Assembly (NCBI GenBank): GCA_009746045.1
Contig: RPFO01000366.1
Coordinates: forward strand, 572,625-636,624
DNA from: Mesostigma viride
Taxonomy: Eukaryota > Streptophyta > Mesostigmatophyceae > Mesostigmatales > Mesostigmataceae
Direction: 5' to 3'
DNA length: 64,000 nt
Position 1 is the first letter of the stretch. Every line of letters begins with the position of its first letter. The position numbers and the translations under genes were made by a program. This document shows positions 49,122 through 58,149 of the stretch, one piece after another. A model generated the notes under the pieces. It did not search any database, was not told where the DNA came from, and saw nothing but the letters and a program-made list of their open reading frames with translations.

Positions 49122-49654
49122 ATGCATCCCGTGGAGAACGTGCCCAATGCCACCATTTCCACCATGTACGGCGGGATCGCCGGGGGGTGGCAAGGATGTC
49201 CGATCCCGACCTCGCCGCGTCCGCTTACCCGGTGCACACCGAGCTGTTCCGCCTCTCTAACATCCAGGCCATCCAGCAGGGCGTTACGGCTTCCTGGGGC
49301 GTGGACGTGCTGGAGGACGAAGTGGCGCAGATGATCCGGATGGTGTACGGCCTCCGCTCGGACGCGTCCTTCCTCGAGCGGCGCGCCGTGGAGACCGGCG
49401 ACCTCAGCGGCATCTGGGAGGTGGTCGACTCCATCAACCGGGACGTGGCCAACCGCTTGGGGAAGCTGAACAGCGTGTACTCCAATCTGGACGATTACGA
49501 GAGGTACGCGCGCGTGTTCCTGGGCGACGAGCAGCCTGACAACTCGGTCATCCCGCACCCGGCCTACACGGTGTGCCACCGCAAGCAGAACGTAGAAAGG
49601 CTGGACGGCTCCAACATCCTGGGGGACGACGGCAGCTTCTTCGACGACTACTGA
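49122..49654 (+). CDS. hypothetical protein, probable frameshift near start
   Basis: An intact frame begins at the ATG at 49196 (152 aa) and ends at 49654. An ATG at 49122 in another frame gives MHPVENVPNATISTMYGGIA; one more G in the run at 49178 would fuse it in frame. The protein is helical with FLERRAVETGDLSGIWEVVD and an acidic end. Divergent from the resolvase, 33 bases apart. Family unknown. Confidence 0.5.
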
Positions 49655-49706
49655 CGTCGGCCATCGCTTACACGGACACCTACAATTTCTTTCCGCGTAG
49701 AAAGAC

Positions 49707-50735
49707 ATGGCGGGGGCATTGCACACTTGCGCGGTCGTGACGAGACGCAGACCGTCCGCATCGAACGAGCACCCCGACAAGTGGGTGTGCGTGGGCCGCA
49801 AGCCGGGAGAGCCGAAGGTGACGAAGATATACAACGAGGAGATCCTCCTCTACAACCACCGACAGAGGGACGAAACGCTAGCGGTCAGGAACGCGTGTCC
49901 ACACCGCGGGGCTAGGTTATCTCACAACTGCAGGGTGGATGACGGCCGCGTCCGTTGCGCGTACCACGGGATGTACTGGGGCAAGCATAACAACGGAGAC
50001 AACTACCTGGACGCGAAGGAGGACACGGACCTGGTCTGGGTGAACACCGGCATCGGCGACGGCGAGTCATCCCCGCCGACCATGCCCGAGTTCTCCGACG
50101 ACGGATACCGTACGTTTTCGTACTCCTCGTCCATCGGCGCGCATCCGATGATCGTGATGGAGAACCTACTGGACCACGTGCATCTCCCGCACGTCCACAA
50201 GGTGAAAATCGTGGACGACAAGAGCACCGACGTGAAGACCGAGACGGACGGGTCCGGGGGCCTTCTCACCGGGAGGAGCGTGTACAGCTATCCGGTGACC
50301 GACGATCTCGTGGGACGCCTGCTCCTCGGCCTCATGCCTGACGAGGGCAGGGCGTCGCCGCCGCCCGCGAAAGGGTCCCTCACGATCTCGGTCGACAACG
50401 AGTTCCACCTGCCGTACACCGCCAGCCTGAGGTTCGCGATATCCGGGCACGAGAAGCCCGTGTTCGCCCTATGGTTCAGCGTGCAGCCGTACGAGTCGAC
50501 CAAGTCGCTCCTCACCTGCCGGGTGTCTCGCAACATCCTGACGGACCCTGCGTGGGACTTCCTGTTCTGGCTGTTGAACGCGTTGCCGCTGAAGGAGGAC
50601 GACGACATCGTCGCGAACGTGGTCGCGGAGGAGTGGTGGCGCAATCGCCTGACCCCCGGTGACGCGTTCGTGAAATTGTACAGGGACCGCATGAAGAAGG
50701 TCTACGGCATCATGTGCCCCGAACCCTTTGCCTAG
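49707..50735 (+). CDS. Rieske non-haem iron oxygenase, pheophorbide a oxygenase-like
   Basis: 342 aa, intact. The Rieske [2Fe-2S] ligands are CPHRG (about 61) and CAYHG (about 85). ENLLDHVHLPHVH (about 152-164) is the mononuclear iron site with two His, as in chloroplast Rieske oxygenases of the PAO/chlorophyll-degradation and related types. There is no plastid transit peptide; the protein starts close to the Rieske domain, and no C-terminal membrane anchor is obvious. It needs electrons from a reductase or host ferredoxin. Likely acquired from a photosynthetic eukaryote or cyanobacterium; substrate unknown. Confidence 0.8.
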   Translation: MAGALHTCAVVTRRRPSASNEHPDKWVCVGRKPGEPKVTKIYNEEILLYNHRQRDETLAVRNACPHRGARLSHNCRVDDGRVRCAYHGMYWGKHNNGDNYLDAKEDTDLVWVNTGIGDGESSPPTMPEFSDDGYRTFSYSSSIGAHPMIVMENLLDHVHLPHVHKVKIVDDKSTDVKTETDGSGGLLTGRSVYSYPVTDDLVGRLLLGLMPDEGRASPPPAKGSLTISVDNEFHLPYTASLRFAISGHEKPVFALWFSVQPYESTKSLLTCRVSRNILTDPAWDFLFWLLNALPLKEDDDIVANVVAEEWWRNRLTPGDAFVKLYRDRMKKVYGIMCPEPFA

Positions 50736-50823
50736 GAGGGACAGGAGACGGTACGGGAGGGCAGGCGGATTCGCTTACACGCGCAAATAGTTTTTCTCGC
50801 ACAAGGTAAGGCACCGGGCGAGG

Positions 50824-51463
50824 ATGGAGGGCAAGGGCAAGTTCATGAACATGAGCGTCGGCGCCCCCATCGTGCTGACCCAGGAGGAGCACGAGCGGTT
50901 CCAGTCCTCCGGGCAGATGCCCGATTTCGCGGACGGCCCGCCGCCGCCGCAACCGCAGGCGGCCACAAGCGTCGACCCCCCCGTGCCCGTGTCCACCCCC
51001 CGGCCGAGGTTCGCAAGACGCAGGAGGCGAGCCCCGACCCCCCCACCTGCACGTCCCGGGGCAGTGTTACGCGGTGGTGAGCGTCGTCGTGCCCCCCCAG
51101 AGCAACCACATGGCGCTGAAGATCCGCGGCGTGTTCGAGACGGTGGAGAAGGCGGGCGAGCACGCGGACCAGCTGATGGGCGCGGACCCCCGCTTTGACA
51201 TATTCGTGGTGAGCATGTACAATTGGCTGGTGCTGCCCCTGCCGGACGAGCTCCGGGGGGAGATCCAGCACAAGTACTCGGACGAGCGTCTGAACAAGAT
51301 CATGGGCGGCTACCACTCGCAGAGAGAGAAGGTGAAGGCCTTCAACGACAAGCGCATCCAGGACGCCAAGGAGGCGGGCGAGCAAGGCGTGCAAGGGGAC
51401 ATCCAAGAGGACGTGGCCGTCGAAACCGAGGTGGCGGTGGAGGAGGCCGCCGCCCCGCCTTAG
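50824..51463 (+). CDS. conserved NCLDV protein with CYAVVSVV...KIRG motif, one frameshift
   Basis: The ATG at 50824 opens an N-terminal Pro-rich region. A C run at about 51045 breaks the frame; the next holds QCYAVVSVVVPPQSNHMALK, IRGVFETVEKAGEHADQL and PRFDIFVVSMYNWLVLPLP, a pattern familiar from a small conserved protein of phycodnaviruses and mimiviruses (function unknown). It ends at 51463 with an acidic tail. Confidence 0.6.
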
Positions 51464-51719
51464 CCAATCAGCATGCCTTCGCCCGCGCCATAGGCCGCCA
51501 TCTCCCCTGGCGGGCCGCGCCCGGCAGGGATCGTGTACAGCACGCCATTCGAGTTGGACGAGCGGCGCCAGATGAAATACGCCCCGACCGCGATCGCCAC
51601 GAGGGCGGCGATGGTCATGGGGGACACCCCCCGGACTGCTGTTCCTGCTGGCGCCGCGCGTCCTTTGCATTGGGTGGTTGCATTGACAGCATCATCGCCA
51701 CTGTATTGTATTGATACAT
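51460..51719 (-). CDS. small membrane protein, one frameshift
   Basis: From the ATG at 51719 (MYQYNTVAMMLSMQPPNAKD) the frame runs to a G/C run near 51637; a one-base shift joins it to SPMTIAALVAIAVGAYFIWR, a transmembrane helix, and a Gly-rich tail ending at 51460. Its end overlaps the stop of the plus-strand gene by 4 bases. Likely virion membrane protein. Confidence 0.45.
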
Positions 51720-51740
51720 GATAAATAAATTTTTGGCTCG

Positions 51741-52262
51741 CTACGGAAAAGTGCACGCACACACGTCTTCCCTGGAGACGGTGCTAGAGTAAGGCCTCCC
51801 ACACCTCCTGCACGTGGGCGCGGGGGCGGCTCGCCCCTCTTGGGTCTCCGCGCACAGCACGGGCAGCCACAAGTCCTTGGGCGACCGCACCGCCACCCCC
51901 AGATCGTACTCGGTGATGCACCTGACCTTGGTGGGCGACTCTCCGTCATCGTATGTCTTTATGAGCAACACGTCCCCGTGAATGGGGTGGCCGATAATCT
52001 TGGACGCGGTCTGGTTGTGACCGTGCTCCGGATGCGCGTAGTACACGCCCACAGAAAGACGCGTGGAGGAATTGAGGGGCTTCAGGATGTCATAGAGTGA
52101 CGGTTGGCCCCCCAGCAACTTCCCGATGGCCTGGAAGCTCCAGTTTTCCGCCATGGTGTGCACGTGCACGGTGTCATTGGAGGCGCGGGGGATGATGATC
52201 GCATTGGACCCGCCCGGCTGGACCCCATTGTTATCGTCCATGTCTATATCAGGATGTTCCAT
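51741..52262 (-). CDS. hypothetical protein with C-terminal zinc-like motif
   Basis: 173 aa, ATG at 52262. A globular-looking domain (LGGQPSLYDILKPL; SVGVYYAHPEHGHNQTASKI; PIHGDVLLIKTYDDG) is followed by CRRCGRPYSST and CACTF, a possible zinc site. No family recognised. Its start overlaps by 9 bases the start of the divergent plus-strand gene at 52254. Confidence 0.55.
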   Translation of the reverse strand: MEHPDIDMDDNNGVQPGGSNAIIIPRASNDTVHVHTMAENWSFQAIGKLLGGQPSLYDILKPLNSSTRLSVGVYYAHPEHGHNQTASKIIGHPIHGDVLLIKTYDDGESPTKVRCITEYDLGVAVRSPKDLWLPVLCAETQEGRAAPAPTCRRCGRPYSSTVSREDVCACTFP

Positions 52263-52649
52263 TCAAAGCCGACAGTGACCGCGAAACGCGCGTACTCGAT
52301 ATCGAAAGAGGCCGAGCGCGGCAGCCGTGTCGTGGAGGAGCGCCTACTGCACGCGGCGGAGCTCGTGATCGAGGCAAACGCCCGGCACGGACGCCAGTTC
52401 GCTTTCTACACCGTACCAGTGTATCAATTCGGGCTGCCCATCTACTCTCCCCACGACATCGTGCGACAGGTGGGGAAGCGACTGTTTCGGCGGGGGTTTC
52501 GAGTCAAGCAGATCGGCGGCTGCCGCTTGTACATCGAGTGGGGGCCCGAGACAAAGACGAGGAAGCGTCCGGGGGCGTTCGATTCCCTTCGGCGTGTGGG
52601 CCTGAATCTCACCCGCGCCCACGGACAGACTGGACAAGCCACAAAATGA
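52254..52649 (+). CDS. small conserved NCLDV protein
   Basis: 131 aa from the ATG at 52254. FYTVPVYQFGLPIYSPHDIV then RLFRRGFRVKQIG and CRLYIEWG form the kind of core seen in a small protein conserved among mimi- and phycodnaviruses (strand-helix-strand ending in L.I.W). Function unknown in the family. Basic C-terminus. Confidence 0.55.
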   Translation: MFHSKPTVTAKRAYSISKEAERGSRVVEERLLHAAELVIEANARHGRQFAFYTVPVYQFGLPIYSPHDIVRQVGKRLFRRGFRVKQIGGCRLYIEWGPETKTRKRPGAFDSLRRVGLNLTRAHGQTGQATK

Positions 52650-52839
52650 CGAGACCCAGCAGAAGCTCGCCTACCACCTCCTCATTGTACAATCTCACAT
52701 TTATACCCAGCTCGTCCAGGACGGCCAGCACGGGGGACAAGGAACGGATGGGGGCGCCCCCGCGGCCAATGGGAGGCCTAGTTGGGATAGGCCGCGGGGC
52801 GGACATCCAATGGGGATGGGCCAACATCAAAGAGGTCAT
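52609..52839 (-). CDS. small membrane protein
   Basis: 76 aa from the ATG at 52839; hydrophilic N-terminal half and a C-terminal hydrophobic helix (ELLLGLVILWLVQSV). It overlaps the end of the plus-strand gene by 41 bases. Likely a tail-anchored virion protein. Confidence 0.5.
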   Translation of the reverse strand: MTSLMLAHPHWMSAPRPIPTRPPIGRGGAPIRSLSPVLAVLDELGINVRLYNEEVVGELLLGLVILWLVQSVRGRG

Positions 52840-53064
52840 TTTGTGTGCTACCAATACTCATACAAACTTTATTATCAATAAAGGAGTTGCTTTATTATAA
52901 AGGGCATTTTACGCACAATTTGTGCTGTCAAGGCGAGCGGAACACGCAGCTCGCGTCCATTCCCGGACTACAGGGCATCTGCTACATACTGGGAATGCAC
53001 TACATGCATCGAGGGCTGGCTATCGAGGGGTGCCTTAGCCACGGTGACAGCCACCCTAAGGCTT
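52840..53064. other. AT-rich intergenic region
   Basis: No gene. TTTATTATCAATAAAG near 52869 and TTTATTATAAAGG near 52892 look like 3' processing or terminator-like AT-rich palindromes, next to the 3' end of the helicase gene. Confidence 0.4.
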
Positions 53065-55575
53065 TCAGACATCGGCGCGGGCGACATCCTCCTCCTCCTC
53101 GAAGTCCACGCCGTACACGTAGAAGGCCCTCCTGCGGCGGATGGAGTTGCGCGGGTAGAACTTGAACTCCTTATCCCCGAAGTTCACGCGGATGCCGCGC
53201 TGGGAGAAGACGTGCCTGTAGTAGTCGTCGTCAAGGACGACCCTCGCACGGGCGTCGCGCATCCTCAGCCACTCCTGGAACTTCCTCGTGAACACCTCCC
53301 ACGGGCAGTACGCCTCCTCGTTCAGCACCAGGGAGGACACGGTCGCGAAGAAGGACTCGAGGGCGCTGCCGGACTCCTGGGCAGTACTGCGCCACAGGGT
53401 GAACTCCAGGGGGAGGATCGCGTGGACCTCCCTGGAGCCCAGCTTGGCGCAGAAGGAGCGGTAGGCCCGGTTGGCCTTCACGAGGATGGTGCCGATGTCC
53501 TTCTGGATCCGCTGGTCGAGCGTGGTGTCCTGGCCGGGCGGCCTCTTGTCGAAGGGGAAGGGCACGAGGCGGCGGAAGATGGCGTTGGCGTTGTCCGATT
53601 TCCAGAACGGGCGGTTGCCGGCCGCCAGGAAGGGCGCCTTCCAGGCGACGCTGATGGCCCCCTTGTGCTTCTGCGCCAGGGTGATGCGCTCCCCGCTGGT
53701 GAGCGACAGGAACTCGGAGAGCTCCAGCCGGAAGTGGTCGTTCAGCTCGTAGCTGAAGACGGCGTACTTGTCCGCCACTTGCGCCAGGCCGAAGGTGGCC
53801 TCGATGTTGTTAGACACCTGGCCAGCGTCCTCGCCGTAGATGTACTCGATCACGCGAACCAGGGTCGACTTGCCGGACCCGCCGACGCCCTTCAGGAAGA
53901 CCATGACCTCCATGTTGTTGATCTCCCGGACGTCATACAGCATCCGGCCCACCCCCAGCGCCCAGAACGCCTTCTTGACATCGGGCGAGTAATCCTGGTC
54001 GCTCAGGATCTTGTTGATCGGCTCGCAAATGATGTCCTGCCACCCGCCCGTGTCGTAGTCCCCCTTGTACTCGTCGCTGAACAGGTTGGCGGGCATGTCC
54101 TCGTCGAAGTACCTGCACGCACCCACATCGGCGTCCAGGTCGGCAGGGTAGAAGAGGAACTCGTCCCTGTCCGTCCTGTAGATGCCGTTCCGGAACGCGA
54201 ACACGTGGCGGTCGCGCGGGCGGACGCGGCGATCCTTGACCGCCGCGGTGACAAAGCTCTTGATGGCCTTGTCCTTCACCCCCCCGTCCCTGTTGGCGAG
54301 GCGCCACAAGGTCGGGTCGGACTCTGCCACCTGGTCAGACACCCACTCCGCCATGGTGGTGCTCTTCACCCAGTGATGGGTGTCGTACCCGTCCGGTGTG
54401 ATCACCCTCTCGTACACCCCGTCCTCCCCGTTTGGCCCCCTCCTCACCCCCGCCCGCTCCCAGCGCTGTGAGAGGACCCGTAGGAGCACCTGGTACTCGT
54501 TGAGCCGCCACTCCCCGCTGCTGAGCCTCACGATCGTGTGCGCGAGCTTCGAGTTGTCGTCCCTGCGCCTCCTGGACTCGATCATGCTGCTGACAGACTC
54601 GCGCGCGCTGTACACGACGGCGATGGCATGCAGGATGATATCCTGGACATCCATGCCGGCCTGGACGTCCACCATTCTCGCCCATATGGCCATGAGGCGG
54701 GAGATTGTGCGCGCGCACCGCGGCTCCATCTTCTCCACAATCTCGTTCAACGCGGTGGTTTCCATCACGTTGTTCCAGCACGCCGTCTGCAGTTCGGCCG
54801 CGCTCGCGTGGTCGGGGACGTCCGCGGGGCACAGCCCGAACACATCCGCCATAATATAGCCCAAGGCGTGGTCGATGATCGCCACCTGGGTGATGCTGGC
54901 CAACTCGTTCAGCTTCTCCTCGCCGAAGGTGTTGACCTCCTCCACGAATGCCGCGACCTCGCCTTCCTCGGACAGCAGGGTGCGAAACTCGGACGCGTCA
55001 AACCCCAACCCTCCCCCATCCGCTGACCCCCCTCCCACAGAGCCCCCGCCCCTGCCGAGCCCAGCTGAGCCCCCGAGCGCCGACCCTCCGCCCCTGCCGA
55101 GCCCAGCCGAGCCACCGAGCGCCGTCCCTCCGCTCCTTTCGGCGGCCGACCCCCCGACGGACGACGCATCCCCGCCCGCCCGCCTGCCAGCGGCGTCCAC
55201 AGCGGCGTAGAAGGATGGAAGCTCGTCCTCGATTTCTTCGTCGGACGCGATGAGATTGGACACCTCCTCGCCCTCCTCCTCGTTGTCGCTGCCCGCCTCC
55301 ACGTCGTCAGACTCCTCGGCCATCATATCCACCATGTCGGCCCCCGTCGGTCGGCGCCTTCGTCCGCCGGGGACGCCTCGCCTGCTGGCCGCCCCTTGCC
55401 CGCCGGGTACGCCTCGTCCGCTGGGTGTTCCTCGTCCGCTGGCCGTGACCCGTCCGCTGGGTGTACCTCGTCCGCTGGCCGTAACCCGTCCGCTGGGTGT
55501 ACCTCGTCCGCTGGGCGTGACCCGTCCGCTGGGCTCCATGGTCGGACTATGGACACAGTTGGGGGGGCCTTCCAT
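53065..55575 (-). CDS. D5-type superfamily 3 helicase
   Basis: 836 aa, intact. An N-terminal region of SGRVTPSGRGTPSGR repeats and acidic/Gly-rich repeats (to about 220) precedes a helical domain and the helicase: GVGGSGKST (Walker A, about 563), YAVFSYELN (Walker B region), FLAAGNRPFW (sensor 1, about 655) and RRLVPFPFDKRPP. The D5_N-type domain lies at about 420-540 with FRNGIYRTDRDEF. It is the hexameric replicative helicase of NCLDVs; the primase half is encoded apart at 44291-45759. Start at 55575 or 55539; the low-complexity N-terminus looks like an expanded repeat and is probably lineage-specific. Confidence 0.9.
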   Translation of the reverse strand: MEGPPNCVHSPTMEPSGRVTPSGRGTPSGRVTASGRGTPSGRVTASGRGTPSGRGVPGGQGAASRRGVPGGRRRRPTGADMVDMMAEESDDVEAGSDNEEEGEEVSNLIASDEEIEDELPSFYAAVDAAGRRAGGDASSVGGSAAERSGGTALGGSAGLGRGGGSALGGSAGLGRGGGSVGGGSADGGGLGFDASEFRTLLSEEGEVAAFVEEVNTFGEEKLNELASITQVAIIDHALGYIMADVFGLCPADVPDHASAAELQTACWNNVMETTALNEIVEKMEPRCARTISRLMAIWARMVDVQAGMDVQDIILHAIAVVYSARESVSSMIESRRRRDDNSKLAHTIVRLSSGEWRLNEYQVLLRVLSQRWERAGVRRGPNGEDGVYERVITPDGYDTHHWVKSTTMAEWVSDQVAESDPTLWRLANRDGGVKDKAIKSFVTAAVKDRRVRPRDRHVFAFRNGIYRTDRDEFLFYPADLDADVGACRYFDEDMPANLFSDEYKGDYDTGGWQDIICEPINKILSDQDYSPDVKKAFWALGVGRMLYDVREINNMEVMVFLKGVGGSGKSTLVRVIEYIYGEDAGQVSNNIEATFGLAQVADKYAVFSYELNDHFRLELSEFLSLTSGERITLAQKHKGAISVAWKAPFLAAGNRPFWKSDNANAIFRRLVPFPFDKRPPGQDTTLDQRIQKDIGTILVKANRAYRSFCAKLGSREVHAILPLEFTLWRSTAQESGSALESFFATVSSLVLNEEAYCPWEVFTRKFQEWLRMRDARARVVLDDDYYRHVFSQRGIRVNFGDKEFKFYPRNSIRRRRAFYVYGVDFEEEEDVARADV

Positions 55576-55702
55576 GCATGGTGCCTACCTTGAAGCTCAC
55601 ATATTTATGCTCTTCTGGTCGAAATCGATGACATCAGCCATACGGCACTGTCCGCGCCGTAACGTACCCCTTCGAGATTCTGATGAGATCACGAAATCCT
55701 CG

Positions 55703-55740
55703 AGATCTCGTCTGAGATCTGCTGAGATCTCGGGAGATCT
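55703..55740. promoter_or_regulatory. four phased AGATCT sites
   Basis: AGATCT occurs at 55703, 55715, 55725 and 55735, spaced 12, 10 and 10 bases, inside a divergent promoter region (helicase minus, small gene plus at 55790). Palindromic sites one helical turn apart suggest cooperative binding of a dimeric regulator. No regulator is known. Confidence 0.5.
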
Positions 55741-55789
55741 CTGACGAAAAAAAACGGCGCGGCGCGCCAGATTTTGGAAATAAAGACCA

Positions 55790-55956
55790 TGGCAGGGCTG
55801 CCCATCCCCAACCAACTCACAAACCAAGTCCTTGACCTAACCGACGACCACGCGCTGGCGGGCGGGCAACAGCCGACAGGCGGCCCACATCCGACAGACG
55901 ACCAACACACGACCGACGACCAAGACCCGACCGACGGTCAACTTGACGAACGATAA
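55790..55956 (+). CDS. short protein with SUMO-interaction-like motif
   Basis: 55 aa from the ATG at 55790 (MAGLPIPNQLTNQVLDLTDD). VLDLTDD is the same hydrophobic core plus acids seen at 20254 and 40903. The rest is repeats of (P/H)T(D/G)(D/G)Q. It precedes the KilA-N gene by 79 bases on the same strand. Confidence 0.45.
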
Positions 55957-56035
55957 GGGCTTTTGCCGTGACTATCACACCACACCCGGCGGACGACCAG
56001 CCCCCGACCGACGACAGTCTCACTCAGCCAAAAAA

Positions 56036-57522
56036 ATGGCCGCTACCCAGGCACCGACCGTCAGCGTGCTGTTCACTTTCAAGCGGGAGACCGACAAGTT
56101 CTGGGTGTACACGCTGAGGCCCATCCCTGAGATGAAGGTGGACGCAGACACCGAGATCCGCGTGCGGAAGGCGGACACGATGGTCCACGGCCCCGACCTC
56201 ACCAAGGCCGGCTCCAACGGGACCAAGCGCTTCGACAGTTTTTTCAGAGGCGGGAACTCGGAATACGTCGAGTTGCTAAAAAAGCACATCACTCCGACAG
56301 CGGTTACGGAAGGAGACCTTGACAGGCAAGTGTGTATATGTGCTTAGGGGGGTGTCCACACTTTTGTGGAGACGTCTGGGGTCCTTAGGGGGGTGTCCAC
56401 ACTTTTGTGGAGACGTCTGGGGTCCTTAGGGGGGGTGTCCACACTTTTGTGGAGACGTCTGGGGTCCTTAGGGGGGTGTCCACACTTTTGTGGAGACGTC
56501 TGGGGTCCTTAGGGGGGGTGTCCTCAAAAGTGAGGAGATGCCTGAGGGTGTTGGGATGTTTCGGTACAGCCAGTGCAGACTGTCCTCTCGGGCAAGTTCG
56601 AAGTCGGCGTCCATCTTGTCCGCGTGTTTGGAGTGGTTGTACCTTCGCTCGTGAGAATGCATCTATCTGTGCTCACCCTGAACTTTATATACCTGCTGTG
56701 GTGCGCGCAGGCCCGCCCCCAAGATCGTGGACTCGGTGACCGGGGGCTCAACGAGGACCGCGGCACGTGGATCCACCTCAAGCTGGTCAACAAGCTGGCC
56801 GCGTGGATCAGCGACGAGTTCGCCATCCTGGCGGGGGACTGGGTGGACCGCCTGATGCGCGGGGACCCCACGATGATCGGGGTGGCCCGCGACATGTACG
56901 ACCTGGCCAACGGGACGAAGACGACGGTGTACATGGAGACGGCGCCGGCAGGGCCCTCGGGCGACAACAACAAGGCGGGGGAGCTGGAGACGGCGGCCAA
57001 GATGGCGGAGACCCGCATCCGGCTGGTGAAGGCCGAGCTGGAGCTGAAGGCCGTGATCGAGGAGGGACGCATCCGTCTGCTCACCGCGGTGGCGGCCCAG
57101 CAGAAGCTGCTGATGGACAGCTCCCTGCGCATGTCCGATCGCGACCGGCTGTTTCTGCGGGACAAGGCGAACGACATCCTGTACACTGACCTGGTGGGGG
57201 GCAGGCCTGCAGGTGAGGGTCAGCAGCAGCAGGCGGAGGCCCCCCCCGCAAGACCCTGGAGATCACTGCGGTGGCCAGGGAGATGGGGTACCACTTGGAC
57301 GTGAAGGAGGCCGGCCTGATTGGCCGCAAGATGGCCCAGAAGTTCCGGGCCGCGTTCCCGGGGAAGGAGATCCCCAAGACGGAGCGGTTCGTGGACGGGG
57401 CCGTCAGGGCCGTGAACTGGTACGAGGACGTGCCCGCCCAGCGCGCGATGATGGAGGAGGCCGTGCGCGAGTTTGTAGAGGAGGCCCACAAGCGGCCCGC
57501 ACAGAGCAGGAGATTGGAGTAG
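56036..57522 (+). CDS. KilA-N protein interrupted by structured repeats, possible intron
   Basis: ATG at 56036 after an A6 run. FWVYTLRPIPEMKVDADTEI opens the KilA-N domain as in the 12178 gene. After VTEGDLDR the frame stops in a 41 bp repeat block and the domain resumes at about 56740 with GLNEDRGTWIHLKLVNKLAA. GTGTGTATATG at 56327 and GTGCGCGCAG ending at 56710 would splice in frame (DRQ|ARPQDRG). A C run at 57243 breaks the C-terminal part, which continues as EMGYHLDVKEAGLIGRKMAQ to 57522. A DNA-binding protein with a second C-terminal domain; intron versus disruption is undecided. Confidence 0.55.
56343..56540 (+). repeat. 41 bp tandem repeats forming a conserved hairpin
   Basis: Unit starts (CTTAGG) lie at 56343, 56384, 56425, 56467 and 56508, period 41-42. 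Each contains GTCCACACTTTTGTGGAGAC, a short stem-loop. The last partial copy has GTCCTCAAAAGTGAGGAGAT: both stem strands changed (CCACA/TGTGG to CCTCA/TGAGG), so pairing is kept. It sits within the KilA-N coding region. Confidence 0.85.
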
Positions 57523-57603
57523 AAGGCTTAAGACGTGTAGACCAGGTCCTTGCATCCATAACGAGTTTTATTAACTGATCATAAAGCTTATTTGAAATTC
57601 CAT

Positions 57604-58149
57604 TCATGGCGTGTCTCTCACAATCACCCCGTCCTTGTACATGTGCGTGCGGGTGAACACTTCGGGCGCCGCTAGCACAGACTTGCGGACGTCTTCCCGC
57701 AACAGGTAGCACGTGTACTTGATGTAGAATGTCTGCGGGAGGTGTTCGGGGTCCAGGTAGACCCGGATGTGTTTGTCTGCGTACTGCCCGAGACAGTTGA
57801 CGACGGTCAGCCCCTCGGGGTCGCATTCCCCACCATTTCCCAGCATGACTCGGATGTCGACGTCCCCCTTAATGTCTCGAATGATGTCGCTGTACGGCAG
57901 CTTCGACACGGTGTGGACGTACTTCCCGGAGCGCGCATCGATCTCCAACACCCCGATGTTGTTTACCACGAAGGTGGACGCGATCTCGAACTCGATGACC
58001 CCGCTCGGAGGCTTTTCATGGGGCGCCTCGCCCACATTCACCCACCCCGTCATGCGGGGATCCACTAGAATCTCCAGGGCCTTGCTAACATCATCCAAAA
58101 GGCCGCAGTCGTACGTGGGCAGACCATCCAAAAGCGCCTCTATGTCCAT
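57604..58149 (-). CDS. hypothetical beta-rich protein
   Basis: 181 aa, intact, ATG at 58149 (MDIEALLDGLPTYDCGLLDD). Alternating strands (VIEFEIASTFVVNNIGVLEI; KHIRVYLDPEHLPQTFYIKY) suggest a beta-sandwich. No family recognised. Divergent from 58302. Confidence 0.55.
   Translation of the reverse strand: MDIEALLDGLPTYDCGLLDDVSKALEILVDPRMTGWVNVGEAPHEKPPSGVIEFEIASTFVVNNIGVLEIDARSGKYVHTVSKLPYSDIIRDIKGDVDIRVMLGNGGECDPEGLTVVNCLGQYADKHIRVYLDPEHLPQTFYIKYTCYLLREDVRKSVLAAPEVFTRTHMYKDGVIVRDTP

Noticed and set aside
56343-56540. CRISPR array in the KilA-N gene
   Set aside because: Tandem 41 bp units without variable spacers.
56719-56760. frame reading KIVDSVTG before the second half of KilA-N
   Set aside because: It resembles paralogues (KIMRTG), but needs a further one-base shift to reach the conserved NEDRGTWIH; the spliced frame needs none. 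Kept only as an alternative.
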